Shown here one piece after another: positions 43,681 to 53,070 of a stretch of 64,000 bases of DNA. The stretch covers positions 135,447-199,446 of the forward strand of contig NZ_GL987991.1 of NCBI RefSeq assembly GCF_000158195.2, in the 5' to 3' direction. How positions within the stretch are numbered: position 1 is the stretch's first letter; the number at the start of each line of letters is the position of its first letter. The notes below the pieces were generated by a model. The model had not been told where the DNA came from. It searched no databases and saw only the letters and a program-made list of their open reading frames with translations. This DNA comes from Fusobacterium mortiferum ATCC 9817. GTDB taxonomy: Bacteria > Fusobacteriota > Fusobacteriia > Fusobacteriales > Fusobacteriaceae. A program made the translations under genes and the position numbers.

Positions 43681-44727
43681 CTAAAAAAAGCTTAATTGCC
43701 TAATAGATTTTTTTGTTAAGTTACCAAAAGAAACTCCAAGTAATTTAATAGGAGAGTTTATATTAATATTTTCAAAAAGATTTTCAATACTCTCATAAAG
43801 AATTTGCTTATCATCAGTTGGGATTGTAAATGTTTTAGAACGAGTAATCAACTCTCCATTTGCAAATTTTATTTTTAAAATAATAGTTTTAGTGATAAAT
43901 TCCTTTTTAACTAATCTTTCATAAGAATAATTAAATATCTCCTCTAATTCCTTTAAAATATTTCCCTCTGAACTTAGTGGAAACCTATAAGTATTTTCAT
44001 TTCCAATTGAATGAGTAGCTCTTTGATATTCTATCTCACTATAATCTATCCCACGACAGGAAAGATATAGTAATTCTCCTCTTGATTTTCCATATTTATT
44101 TATTAATTCATTTAAAGAATAATTATACAAATCTTCTACTTTATTTATTCCCTCTTTATTTAGTAGTTCTTTTAATTTATTTCCTACTCCTTGAATAATC
44201 TTTATATCTTTATTTTTTAAAAAATTAACAAATTCTATCTGTGAGTTAAAAATATATTTTCCTCCTGGTTTATTTATTCCACTAGCTATTTTTGCACTTA
44301 ATTTATTTATTCCTATTCCCACAGAACAAGTTAAACCTGTATGATATTTTATCCTTTTTTTAAATTTTTCAGCAAACTCTTCTAATGAAGAAAATTTTGG
44401 TGCAATTTCTGAAATATCTACATACCCTTCATCTAAAGCAATAAACTCTACTTTTTCTGTTATTTTTAAAACTAAGTTTTGAATCTTTTGAGAAACTCTA
44501 ATATATTTATCTTTATTAACAGGGACAATAAGAAGATTAGGACACAACTTCTTTGCTTCAAATGTACTCATAGCAGAATAAATACCATATTTTCTTGCTT
44601 CATAACTAGCTGTCGTAACTACTCCGCCACCTACTACTAGAGGGAGTCCTTGATATTTTGGATTATCTCTTATCTCAATAGAAGCATAAAAACAGTCCAT
44701 ATCATAGTGCATAATTAATTTATTCAT
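43681..44727 (-). CDS. dinB: DNA polymerase IV (Y-family)
   Basis: 348 residues. Y-family palm/finger motifs MHYDMDCFYASIE (metal Asp), SYEARKYGI, FIALDEGYVDIS (metal Asp/Glu; usually S-DEAY-D), SVGIGINKLSAKIAS and helix-hairpin-helix IIQGVGNKLKELL, then the little-finger domain. Error-prone translesion polymerase. ATG 44727 with AAGGGG is used rather than an upstream ATG at 44760. The C-terminus lacks a clear beta-clamp QxxLxLF; it ends SIRQLSFF, which could serve. Confidence 0.93.
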   Translation of the reverse strand: MNKLIMHYDMDCFYASIEIRDNPKYQGLPLVVGGGVVTTASYEARKYGIYSAMSTFEAKKLCPNLLIVPVNKDKYIRVSQKIQNLVLKITEKVEFIALDEGYVDISEIAPKFSSLEEFAEKFKKRIKYHTGLTCSVGIGINKLSAKIASGINKPGGKYIFNSQIEFVNFLKNKDIKIIQGVGNKLKELLNKEGINKVEDLYNYSLNELINKYGKSRGELLYLSCRGIDYSEIEYQRATHSIGNENTYRFPLSSEGNILKELEEIFNYSYERLVKKEFITKTIILKIKFANGELITRSKTFTIPTDDKQILYESIENLFENININSPIKLLGVSFGNLTKKSIRQLSFF

Positions 44728-44846
44728 TTTACCCCTTTCTAAAAATTTAGATTTGTACAAACCTGCAATTTTACTACTTTATTAATTTTATATATTATAT
44801 GTATTTTACCACTTTTTTATTTATAGGCGACAAATAGGCGACAAAA

Positions 44847-45881
44847 TTAATTGAGTAACTCCATAGCTTTTCTAAGCTCCTCAGTATCTTTATGAGTATA
44901 AATATTTTCTGTAGTAGAAAAGTTACTATGACCTATTAATCTAATTATTGAAGTTGAGTTAGCATTAGCATTATTCAACATTGTAGCAAAAGTATGTCTT
45001 GTATCATGAATTGTATGTTCTTGTATTCCTAGCTCTTTTAATAATTTCTTAAATCTTGGTTTAAAAGTTGCATAACTCAATTGAGTAGTTGTATCTCCTT
45101 TTACAAAATACTCTTGTCCAATAATCAGGTTATCTTTGAAAAGATTGAAAATTTTACTAAAAATTGGTATAGTTCTTACACCAGCAGAAGTTTTACTTAC
45201 TCTAACTTTAATAGTTCTATTTTCTAAATCAATATCTTCTGTCTTTAAATTAAAAAGCTCTCCTATTCTCATTCCAGTATAAATTAGTATTAATATTATA
45301 TAAGTATATTTACCATGATAAGTTTTAGAATTAAGATTTTCCCACAAAATCTCAATTTCTTTTTGTGTAAATATTTTTCTCTCTATTACTTTTTCTTTCT
45401 TACCTAATTCTATAAATTTTACTTTATTAGTAGAAATAAAATCATTTTTAAAGGCATATTCAAATATCATATTCAATACACTTTTACAGCCATTTTTAAA
45501 ACTCCAAGAAGTATCAATTTCATCTATCAATTTTTGCAAATGGTATAATTTTATATCCGTAATCTGCATGTCATTTAATGGCTCTAAAAATCTTAGTCTA
45601 TATTTATTTGTTTCTAAAGTTTTAGGACTACCTATTTTTTTCTTATAGCTTTCAAACCATAAATCTGTAATTTCTTTAAAAGTTATTTTTTTATATAATT
45701 TTGGATTCTTTAAATATTCAAATAAACTTTCTTGTGCTTCTCTTTTAGTTTCATAAGTTCCAATATATTTTCTAATCTGTTTGCAATCAAGAGTATATCT
45801 AGTAGTTACTCTAACAGCCCTAGGTTTTCTACTTTTATCTTTCATTTTATATATATTTCCTGTACCATTTCCATTTTTCAT
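44847..45881 (-). CDS. Tyrosine recombinase (site-specific integrase)
   Basis: 344 residues. N-terminal AP2-like/arm-binding part (NIYKMKDKSRKPRAVRVTTR), SAM-like core-binding domain, and catalytic domain with YTGMRIGELF (Arg), HDTRHTFAT (His-x-x-Arg), LIGHSNFST and IYTH (nucleophile Tyr). It is a phage/ICE-type integrase. ATG 45881 with AAAGGAG is chosen. It reads toward dinB, whose 5' end is 120 bases away. No other phage or conjugation genes adjoin it. Confidence 0.92.
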   Translation of the reverse strand: MKNGNGTGNIYKMKDKSRKPRAVRVTTRYTLDCKQIRKYIGTYETKREAQESLFEYLKNPKLYKKITFKEITDLWFESYKKKIGSPKTLETNKYRLRFLEPLNDMQITDIKLYHLQKLIDEIDTSWSFKNGCKSVLNMIFEYAFKNDFISTNKVKFIELGKKEKVIERKIFTQKEIEILWENLNSKTYHGKYTYIILILIYTGMRIGELFNLKTEDIDLENRTIKVRVSKTSAGVRTIPIFSKIFNLFKDNLIIGQEYFVKGDTTTQLSYATFKPRFKKLLKELGIQEHTIHDTRHTFATMLNNANANSTSIIRLIGHSNFSTTENIYTHKDTEELRKAMELLN

Positions 45882-46358
45882 AACTTCTCCTTTCTCCATA
45901 CCAAAAAGAGAGGTTTATATATATGATACCTCTCTCCCTAATTTTTATCAAGTTAAATCTTCAAAGTTTCGTGAAAATATTTCTTACTAATTTTTTCCAG
46001 CTATTATACTTTCTACTGGAGTTCCATTTTGAATAAGCTTGTGGCTGTTGAATTTTATCAATTATTGTTGAGCTAATTTCATCTTAGCACTATTTACTCT
46101 TCTTTACCTTCAGCTAATTAAAATATAGTTAATATAAAAAATTTTAAGTCTAAATTTATCATAACTATCAAATAATTTAGTTTTAAATTTTTCTTAATAA
46201 CTTCTAATATTAAGCAAACTCCCAATATATTTTAAAATTAATTTATAGTATGGTTATACTTTATAATTAATAAAAATCAATATAGTGAAGTTGCTAAGTC
46301 AAAAAATAAGTTCCCACTTTTATATGAGATCTTATCTTTCTTAAATTATTATAATATA
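45882..46358. other. Intergenic region with decayed coding traces
   Basis: 477 bases with no intact gene. On the minus strand, 45987-46085 keeps a stretch reading KFNSHKLIQNGTPVESIIAG followed by KN and a stop, interrupted upstream by a stop codon. It looks like the 3' end of a dead gene that followed the transporter pseudogene. I do not recognise its family. The rest is AT-rich with no clear structure. Confidence 0.4.
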
Positions 46359-47629
46359 TTAACGAATAAAATTTATTATAAGTGAAGTTAATAACAACAT
46401 AAAAGCTCCACCTATTCTTGAGGAAATTTGAGCAAATGGCATTAAAGACATTCTATTAGCCACTGATAATACCGCAACGTCTCCAGTTCCTCCCATATTA
46501 GCCATACATAAACCAGCAGTTATAGAACCTTCTATTATATAAAATCCTACAAAATGACCTACAATAGCTGTTCCTATAATAGCTCCTACAACAGTAGTTA
46601 CAACTAATATAAAGTATATTAAACTAAAAGAAGATATTACTTGCTCAATACTTGTATATGCTACTCCAACTCCTACAAGTAAAGGAATAGTAAAGTTTTT
46701 AACAACAAAATTAAACCATTTAGAACAACAGCTTTCATAATATGGTTCTATTACTCCTAAAAGTTTGCATATAGCAACTGATATAATCATTAAGGCATAT
46801 GAGTGTACAGGAATAAATTTACTTAAAAGAGAAACAAAAGCAAAGAATGTTGTAGCAATTACTAATCCAATTCCAAGTTCCTCATATTCTATTTTTTTAT
46901 TTTCTTCATTTTTCTCTACTATCTCCTCTTGAGATTTTAAAAGCTTACCATTTCCACTAAAGCTAGGATATTTTTTACCTAATTTATCTAAAAGACCTCC
47001 ACAAACTATTGCAAGAGCGTTTCCTAATGCTACTGCTGGAACCATTATTGCCAATAACTCAGTAGGAGTTTGTTTAAAAGATTCACTAAAAATTTGAGCT
47101 AAAGGAATAGCACCTGCTCCCATACCACCACCCATAATAGGGATAGCAATAAAAAAGATAGCTTTTAAAAATCCATAACCTGTGATAAGTCCAACTACTC
47201 CAGTTAATAAAAGGGAAACTACTCTCCACCTAAAATTACTGGTAAATATCCCAATGCTGCTTTTATCAATAAATTTCTATTCATTCCTAAAATACTACCT
47301 ACTATTAAGGCAGCAATATAGAAATCCAAGAAACTCTCTTTAGATGTAAAGTTTACCATTATATTTAATGCCTTTTCAGGAATTAAATTATAATAGACTA
47401 AAAACGCAGATAAAAAGACAATAACAATAGGTCCTCCTCCTAAATAATCTTTAATAATTGGAGTTTTGTTTCCAATAAAATCAAAAATTACTCCAATAAC
47501 AATCATTAAAGGTAAGGCACCTAACATTCCGGCTGGTAATTTACCTAAAGCAGTACATATGATAATAACTAAAAAAATAGGAATGAAATATTTCATCTCA
47601 ATTCCTGCTAATTTAAATTTAGAGCTCAT
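46359..47629 (-). pseudogene. 2-hydroxycarboxylate transporter (CitS/MaeP family), frameshifted
   Basis: The start reads MSSKFKLAGIEMKYFIPIFL and the frame runs to PVILGGE-stop at 47219. The rest, from MGGGMGAGAIPLAQIF to INFIR, continues in another frame to 46359, with the highly conserved GGMGAGAIP motif and a second GGTGDVAVL motif. At 47221-47226 the sequence GGTGGAGAGTAG would read GGTGGAGTAG without one extra GA pair, restoring ...LGGVVSLLLTGVVGL..., so the lesion is a 2-base insertion. Intact members import malate or citrate with Na+ or exchange lactate. GGGAGATG precedes the start. Confidence 0.88.
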
Positions 47630-48065
47630 ATAATCATCTCCCTTTATGTAATATTTTAAATCAGATTAGCTCTAATAATGATATATATAATATAAACAGG
47701 AAATTATCAATAGATTATTAGCACTTTTTTTTATTAAAATTATAATATATTATTTTTTAAATTTTATTATAAATTTTTAATATATTTCTCTGTTATTTAA
47801 TTACTTTAATTTATTTTTTTCTCTCTAAAATAATTATTAATATTTTTTCCTTAAAATTTTAAAAATCAAAACTATTATCTATATATTTTTATTATAATTA
47901 GAAAAATCCTTTTATTTTTCTTCAAATTATTAAATTTAAATAATTATATAAAATATAATTTTTAATAGAAGTATCCTCTATCTTTTGATGTAGCTTATAG
48001 GTAACTAGCAAATTATATTTTCTTCATATATAACTACCGAAAAATACAAAGTTTTATAAAATTAC

Positions 48066-48107
48066 ATAAAAACAGCTTATATCATAATATATTATTAATT
48101 TATTCAT
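48066..48107 (-). pseudogene. Relic of the dinB 5' end
   Basis: Reading leftwards from an ATG at 48107, 35 of the first 42 bases match the start of dinB at 44727 (MNKLIxxYDxxCFY), and the AAA before the ATG plus a TTTTAGA upstream also agree. It then breaks down with stops. It lies in a 505-base AT-rich gap (47630-48135) with no other gene that I can see. Together with the integrase beside dinB it may mark a second end of an integrated element, see finding. Confidence 0.65.
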
Positions 48108-48117
48108 TTTATAAGTC

Positions 48118-48149
48118 TAAAAAAATAGGACTAGATTAATCTAGTCCTA
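48118..48149 (-). terminator. Terminator overlapping the end of the 48136-48783 gene
   Basis: TAGGACTAGA (48126-48135) pairs with TCTAGTCCTA (48140-48149), loop TTAA, followed on the minus strand by seven Ts. The stop codon TAA lies in the loop, so the terminator includes the last codons. Confidence 0.85.
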
Positions 48150-48783
48150 AAATAACTCCTTCATTATAATATCCAGTAGCAATTATATTCCCAGCTTTAT
48201 CATAAGCCTTCCACTCACCATCACGTATTCCAGATACATACTCTACATCATAAAGTAATATCCCACTCTCATCATAGTATTGCCAAATCCCATCACGTAA
48301 ACCATTTTTTGTAAGACCTGAGCATAGCAAATTCCCATTTTCTTGAAAAAGGGCTACACTTATTACTTTTTCTCCATCTAAAAATATATTTTGAACAGTT
48401 AATTTTCCATCTTCATCATACATCTGCCAAAATCCAATACGAATATTATCTTTATAACTTCCCTTGAGCTTTAATTTTCCATTTGGATAATAATATAATT
48501 GTTCTCCCTCTAGCTCTCCATCTTTATAAGTTTCAATAGCTGAAATATTTCCTGTATTTTCATCATAAAAATACCATTTTTTATCTCTTTTATCATCTTT
48601 AAAATAACCTTTTACAGCAACTCTTCCATCTTCAAAATAATTTAAAATAGGACCATTTTTAACACTATTATTATCAGTTGATATCTCACTTTTTAAATTT
48701 CCATTTGAGTAATATACTCTCTCTTTTGAAAGATTACTACAACCTACTATAAATAAAGATAGTAATATTATTAAGTATTTCAT
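48136..48783 (-). CDS. YwqK/MORN-2-repeat lipoprotein
   Basis: 215 residues with a lipobox IVGC (Cys15) and about seven 22-23-residue repeats (YYSNGNLKSE, YFEDGRVAVKG, YYPNGKLKLKG, WQYYDESG) of the MORN-2 type. Outer-membrane or periplasmic lipoprotein paralogous to 3712-4194. GGAGG is 5 bases before ATG. Monocistronic, with its terminator embedded in the stop region. Confidence 0.82.
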   Translation of the reverse strand: MKYLIILLSLFIVGCSNLSKERVYYSNGNLKSEISTDNNSVKNGPILNYFEDGRVAVKGYFKDDKRDKKWYFYDENTGNISAIETYKDGELEGEQLYYYPNGKLKLKGSYKDNIRIGFWQMYDEDGKLTVQNIFLDGEKVISVALFQENGNLLCSGLTKNGLRDGIWQYYDESGILLYDVEYVSGIRDGEWKAYDKAGNIIATGYYNEGVILGLD

Positions 48784-48986
48784 TTTTTCCTCCTTATATC
48801 ATAAATATATTTTACAATAAAAACTAAATATCTTCAACCTATTTAATATAATTTAGACTGTAAAAAGAGAGAAATGGTTTTAAATAAAATTTGCCAAAAC
48901 TCAAGACTTTATGATATAATAATAAATGTAATCATAAGATTACATATGTAAGATAAGATGAGAATTGAAAATGAGGAGGACTTATA

Positions 48987-49712
48987 GTGGATAGACTAAA
49001 AGGTAAAGTTGCACTAGTAACAGGAAGTGCCAGAGGAATAGGAAGAGCAATAGTTGAAAAATTTGCTGGAGAGGGAGCAGCTATGGTAATATCTTGTGAT
49101 ATGGGACCAGCTGAGTATACTCAAGAAAATGTAAGACATGAGATTTTAAACGTTACAGATAGAGAAGCAATAAAAACATTTGTTAAACAAATAGTAGCTG
49201 AGTATGGAAAAATAGATATTCTTGTAAATAATGCTGGAATAACTAAAGATAACTTCTTAGTAAGAATGTCAGAAGATCAATGGGACGCTGTTATAGATGT
49301 AAACTTAAAAGGAGTTTTCAATATGACTCAAGCAGTAGCTCCAGTTATGACAAAAAATAAATCTGGTTCTATAATTACTCTTTCATCAGTAGTAGGAGTA
49401 TATGGAAACGCTTGCCAAACTAACTATGCAGCTACAAAAGGTGGAGTAATCTCTATGAGTAAATCATGGGCAAAAGAATTAACTAGAAAAGGAGCTCAAG
49501 TAAGAGCTAACTGTATAGCACCAGGATTCATTTCAAGTGCAATGACAGACGCATTACCTGAAGAAGTAGTAGCAAAAATGTTAGAAAGAACTCCATTAGG
49601 AAGATTAGGAACTGTTGATGATATAGCTAACACAGCTTTATTCTTAGCAAGTGATGAGTCATCATATATCACTGGACAAGTTATAGAAGTTACTGGTGGA
49701 ATGACTTTATAG
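48987..49712 (+). CDS. fabG: 3-oxoacyl-[acyl-carrier-protein] reductase FabG
   Basis: 241 residues of short-chain dehydrogenase: GKVALVTGSARGIGRAI (NADP-binding), NNAGITKDNFL, catalytic Ser-Tyr-Lys in SSVVGVYGNACQTNYAATKGG (residues about 137-155, given in part: QTNYAATKG), and ITGQVIEVTGGMTL at the C-terminus. This is the FabG pattern, reducing beta-ketoacyl-ACP in fatty acid synthesis. GTG start with AGGAGGA 6 bases before. No other fab genes adjoin it, so it may serve elsewhere. Confidence 0.92.
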   Translation: MDRLKGKVALVTGSARGIGRAIVEKFAGEGAAMVISCDMGPAEYTQENVRHEILNVTDREAIKTFVKQIVAEYGKIDILVNNAGITKDNFLVRMSEDQWDAVIDVNLKGVFNMTQAVAPVMTKNKSGSIITLSSVVGVYGNACQTNYAATKGGVISMSKSWAKELTRKGAQVRANCIAPGFISSAMTDALPEEVVAKMLERTPLGRLGTVDDIANTALFLASDESSYITGQVIEVTGGMTL

Positions 49713-49750
49713 CTTTTTTATTAAAAATTTAATAAAAATATAAAAAATAG

Positions 49751-49793
49751 GAGAAGAAGATTTTAAAATTATTAAAATTTTCTTCTCTTTATT
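49751..49793 (+). terminator. Terminator after fabG
   Basis: GAGAAGAAGATTTTAA (from 49751) pairs with TTAAAATTTTCTTCTC (to 49787), followed by TTTATTTAT. Confidence 0.7.
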
Positions 49794-49856
49794 TATATAA
49801 ATAAAAAAATTATGCTATAATAAAAATAGTTAGTTAAATAATTGAGGAGGATTTAT

Positions 49857-50663
49857 ATGAAAAAAGTTTTAACTATAGCAGGCTCTGATTCTTGTGGTGG
49901 AGCAGGAATCCAAGCTGATTTAAAAGCTATGAGTGCTGTTGGAGTTTATGGTATGAGTGTAATAACAGCTGTTACAGCTCAAAATACTATGGGAGTTTTT
50001 GCCATTCAAGATATATCTAAAGAAGTGATTGAAAAACAGATAGAAGTAATCTATGAAGATATTGAAGTATCTAGTGTAAAAGTAGGTATGCTTTCTAGTT
50101 GTGAGATAATAGATAATGTAGAAAAGATGCTTTTAAAATACAAAGCAAAAAATATAGTATTAGACCCAGTAATTTTTTCAAAAAGTAACTTTAAATTATT
50201 ACAAGATGATGCAGTAGAAAGATTAAAAAGATTTTTAAGAATAGGAGATTTAACTACTCCTAATATACCTGAGGCTGAAATTTTATCAGGAATGAAAATT
50301 ACTAACAAAGAGGAAATGATACTTGCTGGTAAAAAAATAAAAGAACTAGGAGTTAAAAATGTATTAGTTAAAGGTGGTAGTAGAGTAGCTGATTGTTTAG
50401 ATATATTTATAGGGGAAGATGGAAATATAATAGAGCTACAAGGAGAGATGACAGTTACTAACAATACTCATGGAACTGGTTGTACTCTTTCTTCAGCTAT
50501 AGCTTCATATATGGGAAAAGATTATAGTATTGAAGAGAGTGTTAGACTTGGAAAAAACTATATAACTCAAGCTATTAAAAACTCTTTTGCAATAGGACAT
50601 GGAGTAGGACCAGTAGGACATTTTGTAGAATTATATAAAAAGGCTGGTGTAGACTATGAATAA
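49857..50663 (+). CDS. thiD: Hydroxymethylpyrimidine/phosphomethylpyrimidine kinase ThiD
   Basis: 268 residues of ribokinase fold with VLTIAGSDSCGGAGIQADLK at the start, TAVTAQNTMGVFAI, LDPVIFSKS, and NNTHGTGCTLSSAIAS (anion hole/catalytic Asp side). Two-step phosphorylation of HMP for thiamine. ATG 49857 with GGAGGA 6 bases before is preferred over ATG 49842. It overlaps thiE-thiM by 8 bases. No TPP riboswitch is seen in front. Confidence 0.94.
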   Translation: MKKVLTIAGSDSCGGAGIQADLKAMSAVGVYGMSVITAVTAQNTMGVFAIQDISKEVIEKQIEVIYEDIEVSSVKVGMLSSCEIIDNVEKMLLKYKAKNIVLDPVIFSKSNFKLLQDDAVERLKRFLRIGDLTTPNIPEAEILSGMKITNKEEMILAGKKIKELGVKNVLVKGGSRVADCLDIFIGEDGNIIELQGEMTVTNNTHGTGCTLSSAIASYMGKDYSIEESVRLGKNYITQAIKNSFAIGHGVGPVGHFVELYKKAGVDYE

Positions 50664-52083
50664 AATAGATTATTCAGTTTATTTAGTTACTGATAGAGAT
50701 ATACTACAAGGTAGAGATTTATGTGAAGCTGTAGAAGAAAGTATATTAGGAGGAGCTACAGTAGTACAACTCAGAGAGAAATATATATCTTTTGAAGAGT
50801 TTGTTAAACTTGGAAAAAAATTACATAAAATCACTCAAAAATATAATATTCCATTGATAATAAATGATAATGTTGATGTTGCTATTGAAGTAGGAGCTGA
50901 GGGAGTTCATGTAGGACAAGGAGATGAGGAGCTTTCTAAAGTTCGTGCTAAGATAGGAGATAAAATAATTGGAGTATCAGTAGAAAATGTTGAAGAAGCT
51001 TTGATAGCTCAAGAGGGTGGAGCTGATTATCTTGGTATAGGAAGTATCTTCTATACAGGTAGTAAAAAGGATATAAATATTCCTATTGGACTAGAGGGAC
51101 TTAAAAAAATTGTTGAAAGTGTAAATATTCCAAATGTAGCAATAGGAGGAATACACCTTGATAATGTAAGAGAAGTTATGAAAACTAAAACTGATGGGGT
51201 AGCTGTTATATCTGAAATATTAGGAAAGGAAGACATAAAAGAAGCAACTGCTATATTAAAAAATTATGTAAAAGAAGGGATTAAAATGAATAATTTTGCA
51301 AAAGTAATATCTGAGATAAGAGAGAAAAAACCTATAGTTTATCAAATAACTAATACAGTAACAATCAATGATTGTGCTAATGTTACATTAGCAATAGGAG
51401 CTTCACCTATCATGTCATTTTGTGAAGATGAATTAGAAGATGTACTATCTTTTGCTTCAGCTCTTGTAATCAATATTGGAACTATGGATAAAAGTATGAG
51501 AAAGATAGTAGTAAAAGCTGGTAAAATTGCCAATAAACTTGGAAAACCCGTTATCCTTGACCCTGTTGGAGCTGGAGCTACTCAAGCTAGAAAAGAGTTA
51601 GTAGAAAAATTATTAGAAAAGGTAAAATTTGCAGTAATTAAAGGAAATGTAGCTGAAATCAAAGCTATCTATGGAATGAAAAATGAGAGTAATAGAGGAG
51701 TTGACTCAGTAGAAAGCTCTGATAATATAGAAGAAATAGCTAAAGAATTGGCAATAAAATATAACTGTGTAATAGCTGCAACTGGAAAAGTAGATTTAGT
51801 AACTGATGGTAAAAGAGTAGCTAAAATAGAAAATGGAGATATTGTATTAGGTAGTGTTACAGGAACTGGTTGTATGACTGGTGCTCTTATTGGTTCTGCT
51901 TGTGGGGCTACTGAAGATTACTTTACTGGGGCTATAACTATGATATCTACTATGGGAATAGCTGGAGAAAAGGCTAAACTTCAAGGTAATGGAAATGGAA
52001 GTTTTAGACAAATAATTATGGACACTGTTTACCAAATGAATGAAGAGGAGTTCTTAAACAGTGCTAAAATAAGAGTTGAATAA
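50656..52083 (+). CDS. thiE-thiM: Thiamine phosphate synthase-hydroxyethylthiazole kinase fusion (ThiE-ThiM)
   Basis: 475 residues. ThiE part 1-208: YLVTDRD, VVQLREK, VHVGQGDEE, YLGIGSIFYTGSK, VAIGGI. ThiM part 211-475: PIVYQITNTVTINDCANVTLA, IGTMDKSM, DPVGAGATQAR, GSVTGTGCMTGALIGS (catalytic Cys/Gly-rich). Thus one chain makes HET-P and joins it to HMP-PP. The join is seamless (VKEGIKMNNFAK) with an ATG at 51286 that opens ThiM and a leftover AAGG about 7 bases before, so the fusion looks like loss of a stop between two genes. Confidence 0.9.
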   Translation: MNKIDYSVYLVTDRDILQGRDLCEAVEESILGGATVVQLREKYISFEEFVKLGKKLHKITQKYNIPLIINDNVDVAIEVGAEGVHVGQGDEELSKVRAKIGDKIIGVSVENVEEALIAQEGGADYLGIGSIFYTGSKKDINIPIGLEGLKKIVESVNIPNVAIGGIHLDNVREVMKTKTDGVAVISEILGKEDIKEATAILKNYVKEGIKMNNFAKVISEIREKKPIVYQITNTVTINDCANVTLAIGASPIMSFCEDELEDVLSFASALVINIGTMDKSMRKIVVKAGKIANKLGKPVILDPVGAGATQARKELVEKLLEKVKFAVIKGNVAEIKAIYGMKNESNRGVDSVESSDNIEEIAKELAIKYNCVIAATGKVDLVTDGKRVAKIENGDIVLGSVTGTGCMTGALIGSACGATEDYFTGAITMISTMGIAGEKAKLQGNGNGSFRQIIMDTVYQMNEEEFLNSAKIRVE

Positions 52084-52143
52084 TAAAATATATTTTAAAG
52101 AGATTATATGGTATAATATATAAAAGAGAGAAGAGGTGATACA

Positions 52144-52704
52144 ATGATAAAATATGATAATCTTTTTTATATATTAAATGGTGGAGACACCTATAAATTT
52201 AATAAAAAATTAATAGCTATTTTAGGTATAGAGTTATGTGCTTTAACAACTTATTTAATAGAGAGAGCTTTAAATAGGGAAGAAAAAGATGAATTAACAG
52301 AAGATGGATATTTCACTCTTACAGATACTGATATATGCTTGTATTCTGGTTTAGAAGCTGTAAGATTATCAAAAATCAAAAAATTAGGTATAGAAAAGAG
52401 TATATTTGAAACTAAAAAAGTTGAAGGAGTAGAGGGAACTTTTTATAAACCTAATTTAGAAAAGATTTTTGAGCTTATGATGAGTGAAAAAAGTGTATCA
52501 GAACTTTCCTATGAAAGAATCTTTAAAGAGGAAAGAGCTGATGAAAAGTTTACTAAAGAAAGTTTAGAGGCTTTAACTTTTAGAGATTTAAGAATTTTGT
52601 GTAAAAAACTCAATATTTCTTTTAATGGAAGAAATAGAAAAGAGGAATTGATTGATAAAATTTTGAGAAATCAAGAAAATTCTAATTTACAAATAGAGTT
52701 TTAA
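52144..52704 (+). CDS. Unknown protein with winged-helix-like N-terminus and Rho-N/SAP-like C-terminus
   Basis: 186 residues. Residues 1-105 look like a helical/winged-helix domain of the type found in replication-organiser or DnaD-like proteins (FNKKLIAILGIELCALTTYL, FTLTDTDICLYSGL). Residues 140-175 (LTFRDLRILCKKLNISFNGR, RKEELIDKIL) fit a SAP/Rho N-terminal-like nucleic-acid-binding motif. No family name assigned; DNA or RNA binding is inferred. AGAGGTG site before ATG. Forms an operon with 52719 and 53071. Confidence 0.7.
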   Translation: MIKYDNLFYILNGGDTYKFNKKLIAILGIELCALTTYLIERALNREEKDELTEDGYFTLTDTDICLYSGLEAVRLSKIKKLGIEKSIFETKKVEGVEGTFYKPNLEKIFELMMSEKSVSELSYERIFKEERADEKFTKESLEALTFRDLRILCKKLNISFNGRNRKEELIDKILRNQENSNLQIEF

Positions 52705-52718
52705 TGGAGGTGACAGGA

Positions 52719-53069
52719 ATGAAAAAAATATTTATACTATTTTTTCTTATAACTAATTTTATCTCTTCTTATTCTATAGAAAATAATGAAATAGACAGTA
52801 AATTAGAAAAATATAATGAGTATAAGAGATTAGTAAATGAAAATAGAGAGAAAGAGATTCAAAAAAATCTTCCTTCACCACAAGAGATGGAAATTTATTA
52901 TACACAAGAAAAATTAAATTTAGAAAAAGAAAAACTTGAGTACGAAAAAAAATTAGCATATGAGAGAGCCAAAGCTGAAAGAAGAAGAGATAACTTGATT
53001 AATGCCGCTATAATAGGTGGAATAGGTTATGGTAGTTACAGGCTAGGTAGACATCATCATTGGTGGTAA
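52719..53069 (+). CDS. Secreted helical protein with His-rich end, unknown
   Basis: 116 residues. Signal peptide (residues 1-18), a long charged coiled-coil-like region (residues 24-85) rich in Glu/Lys/Arg, a small-residue hydrophobic stretch (LINAAIIGGIGYGSYRLG) and the C-terminus GRHHHWW. ATG 52719 with GGAGGTGA 8 bases before is preferred over ATG 52704. The end could bind metal or insert into membrane; unknown. Confidence 0.65.
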   Translation: MKKIFILFFLITNFISSYSIENNEIDSKLEKYNEYKRLVNENREKEIQKNLPSPQEMEIYYTQEKLNLEKEKLEYEKKLAYERAKAERRRDNLINAAIIGGIGYGSYRLGRHHHWW

Positions 53070-53070
53070 T

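Noticed and set aside
47640..48060. Hidden gene or RNA in the AT-rich gap after the transporter pseudogene
   Set aside because: Extremely AT-rich, no stems with GC pairs and no start with a ribosome site; only the dinB relic near 48107 is recognisable.
44847..48135. Complete prophage or integrative element
   Set aside because: Only an integrase, a pseudogene and decayed DNA; no structural, replication or conjugation genes.
49713..49856. TPP riboswitch before thiD
   Set aside because: No THI-box core (CTGAGA...ACCTGATCTGG...) is present; only the fabG terminator and a promoter-like sequence.
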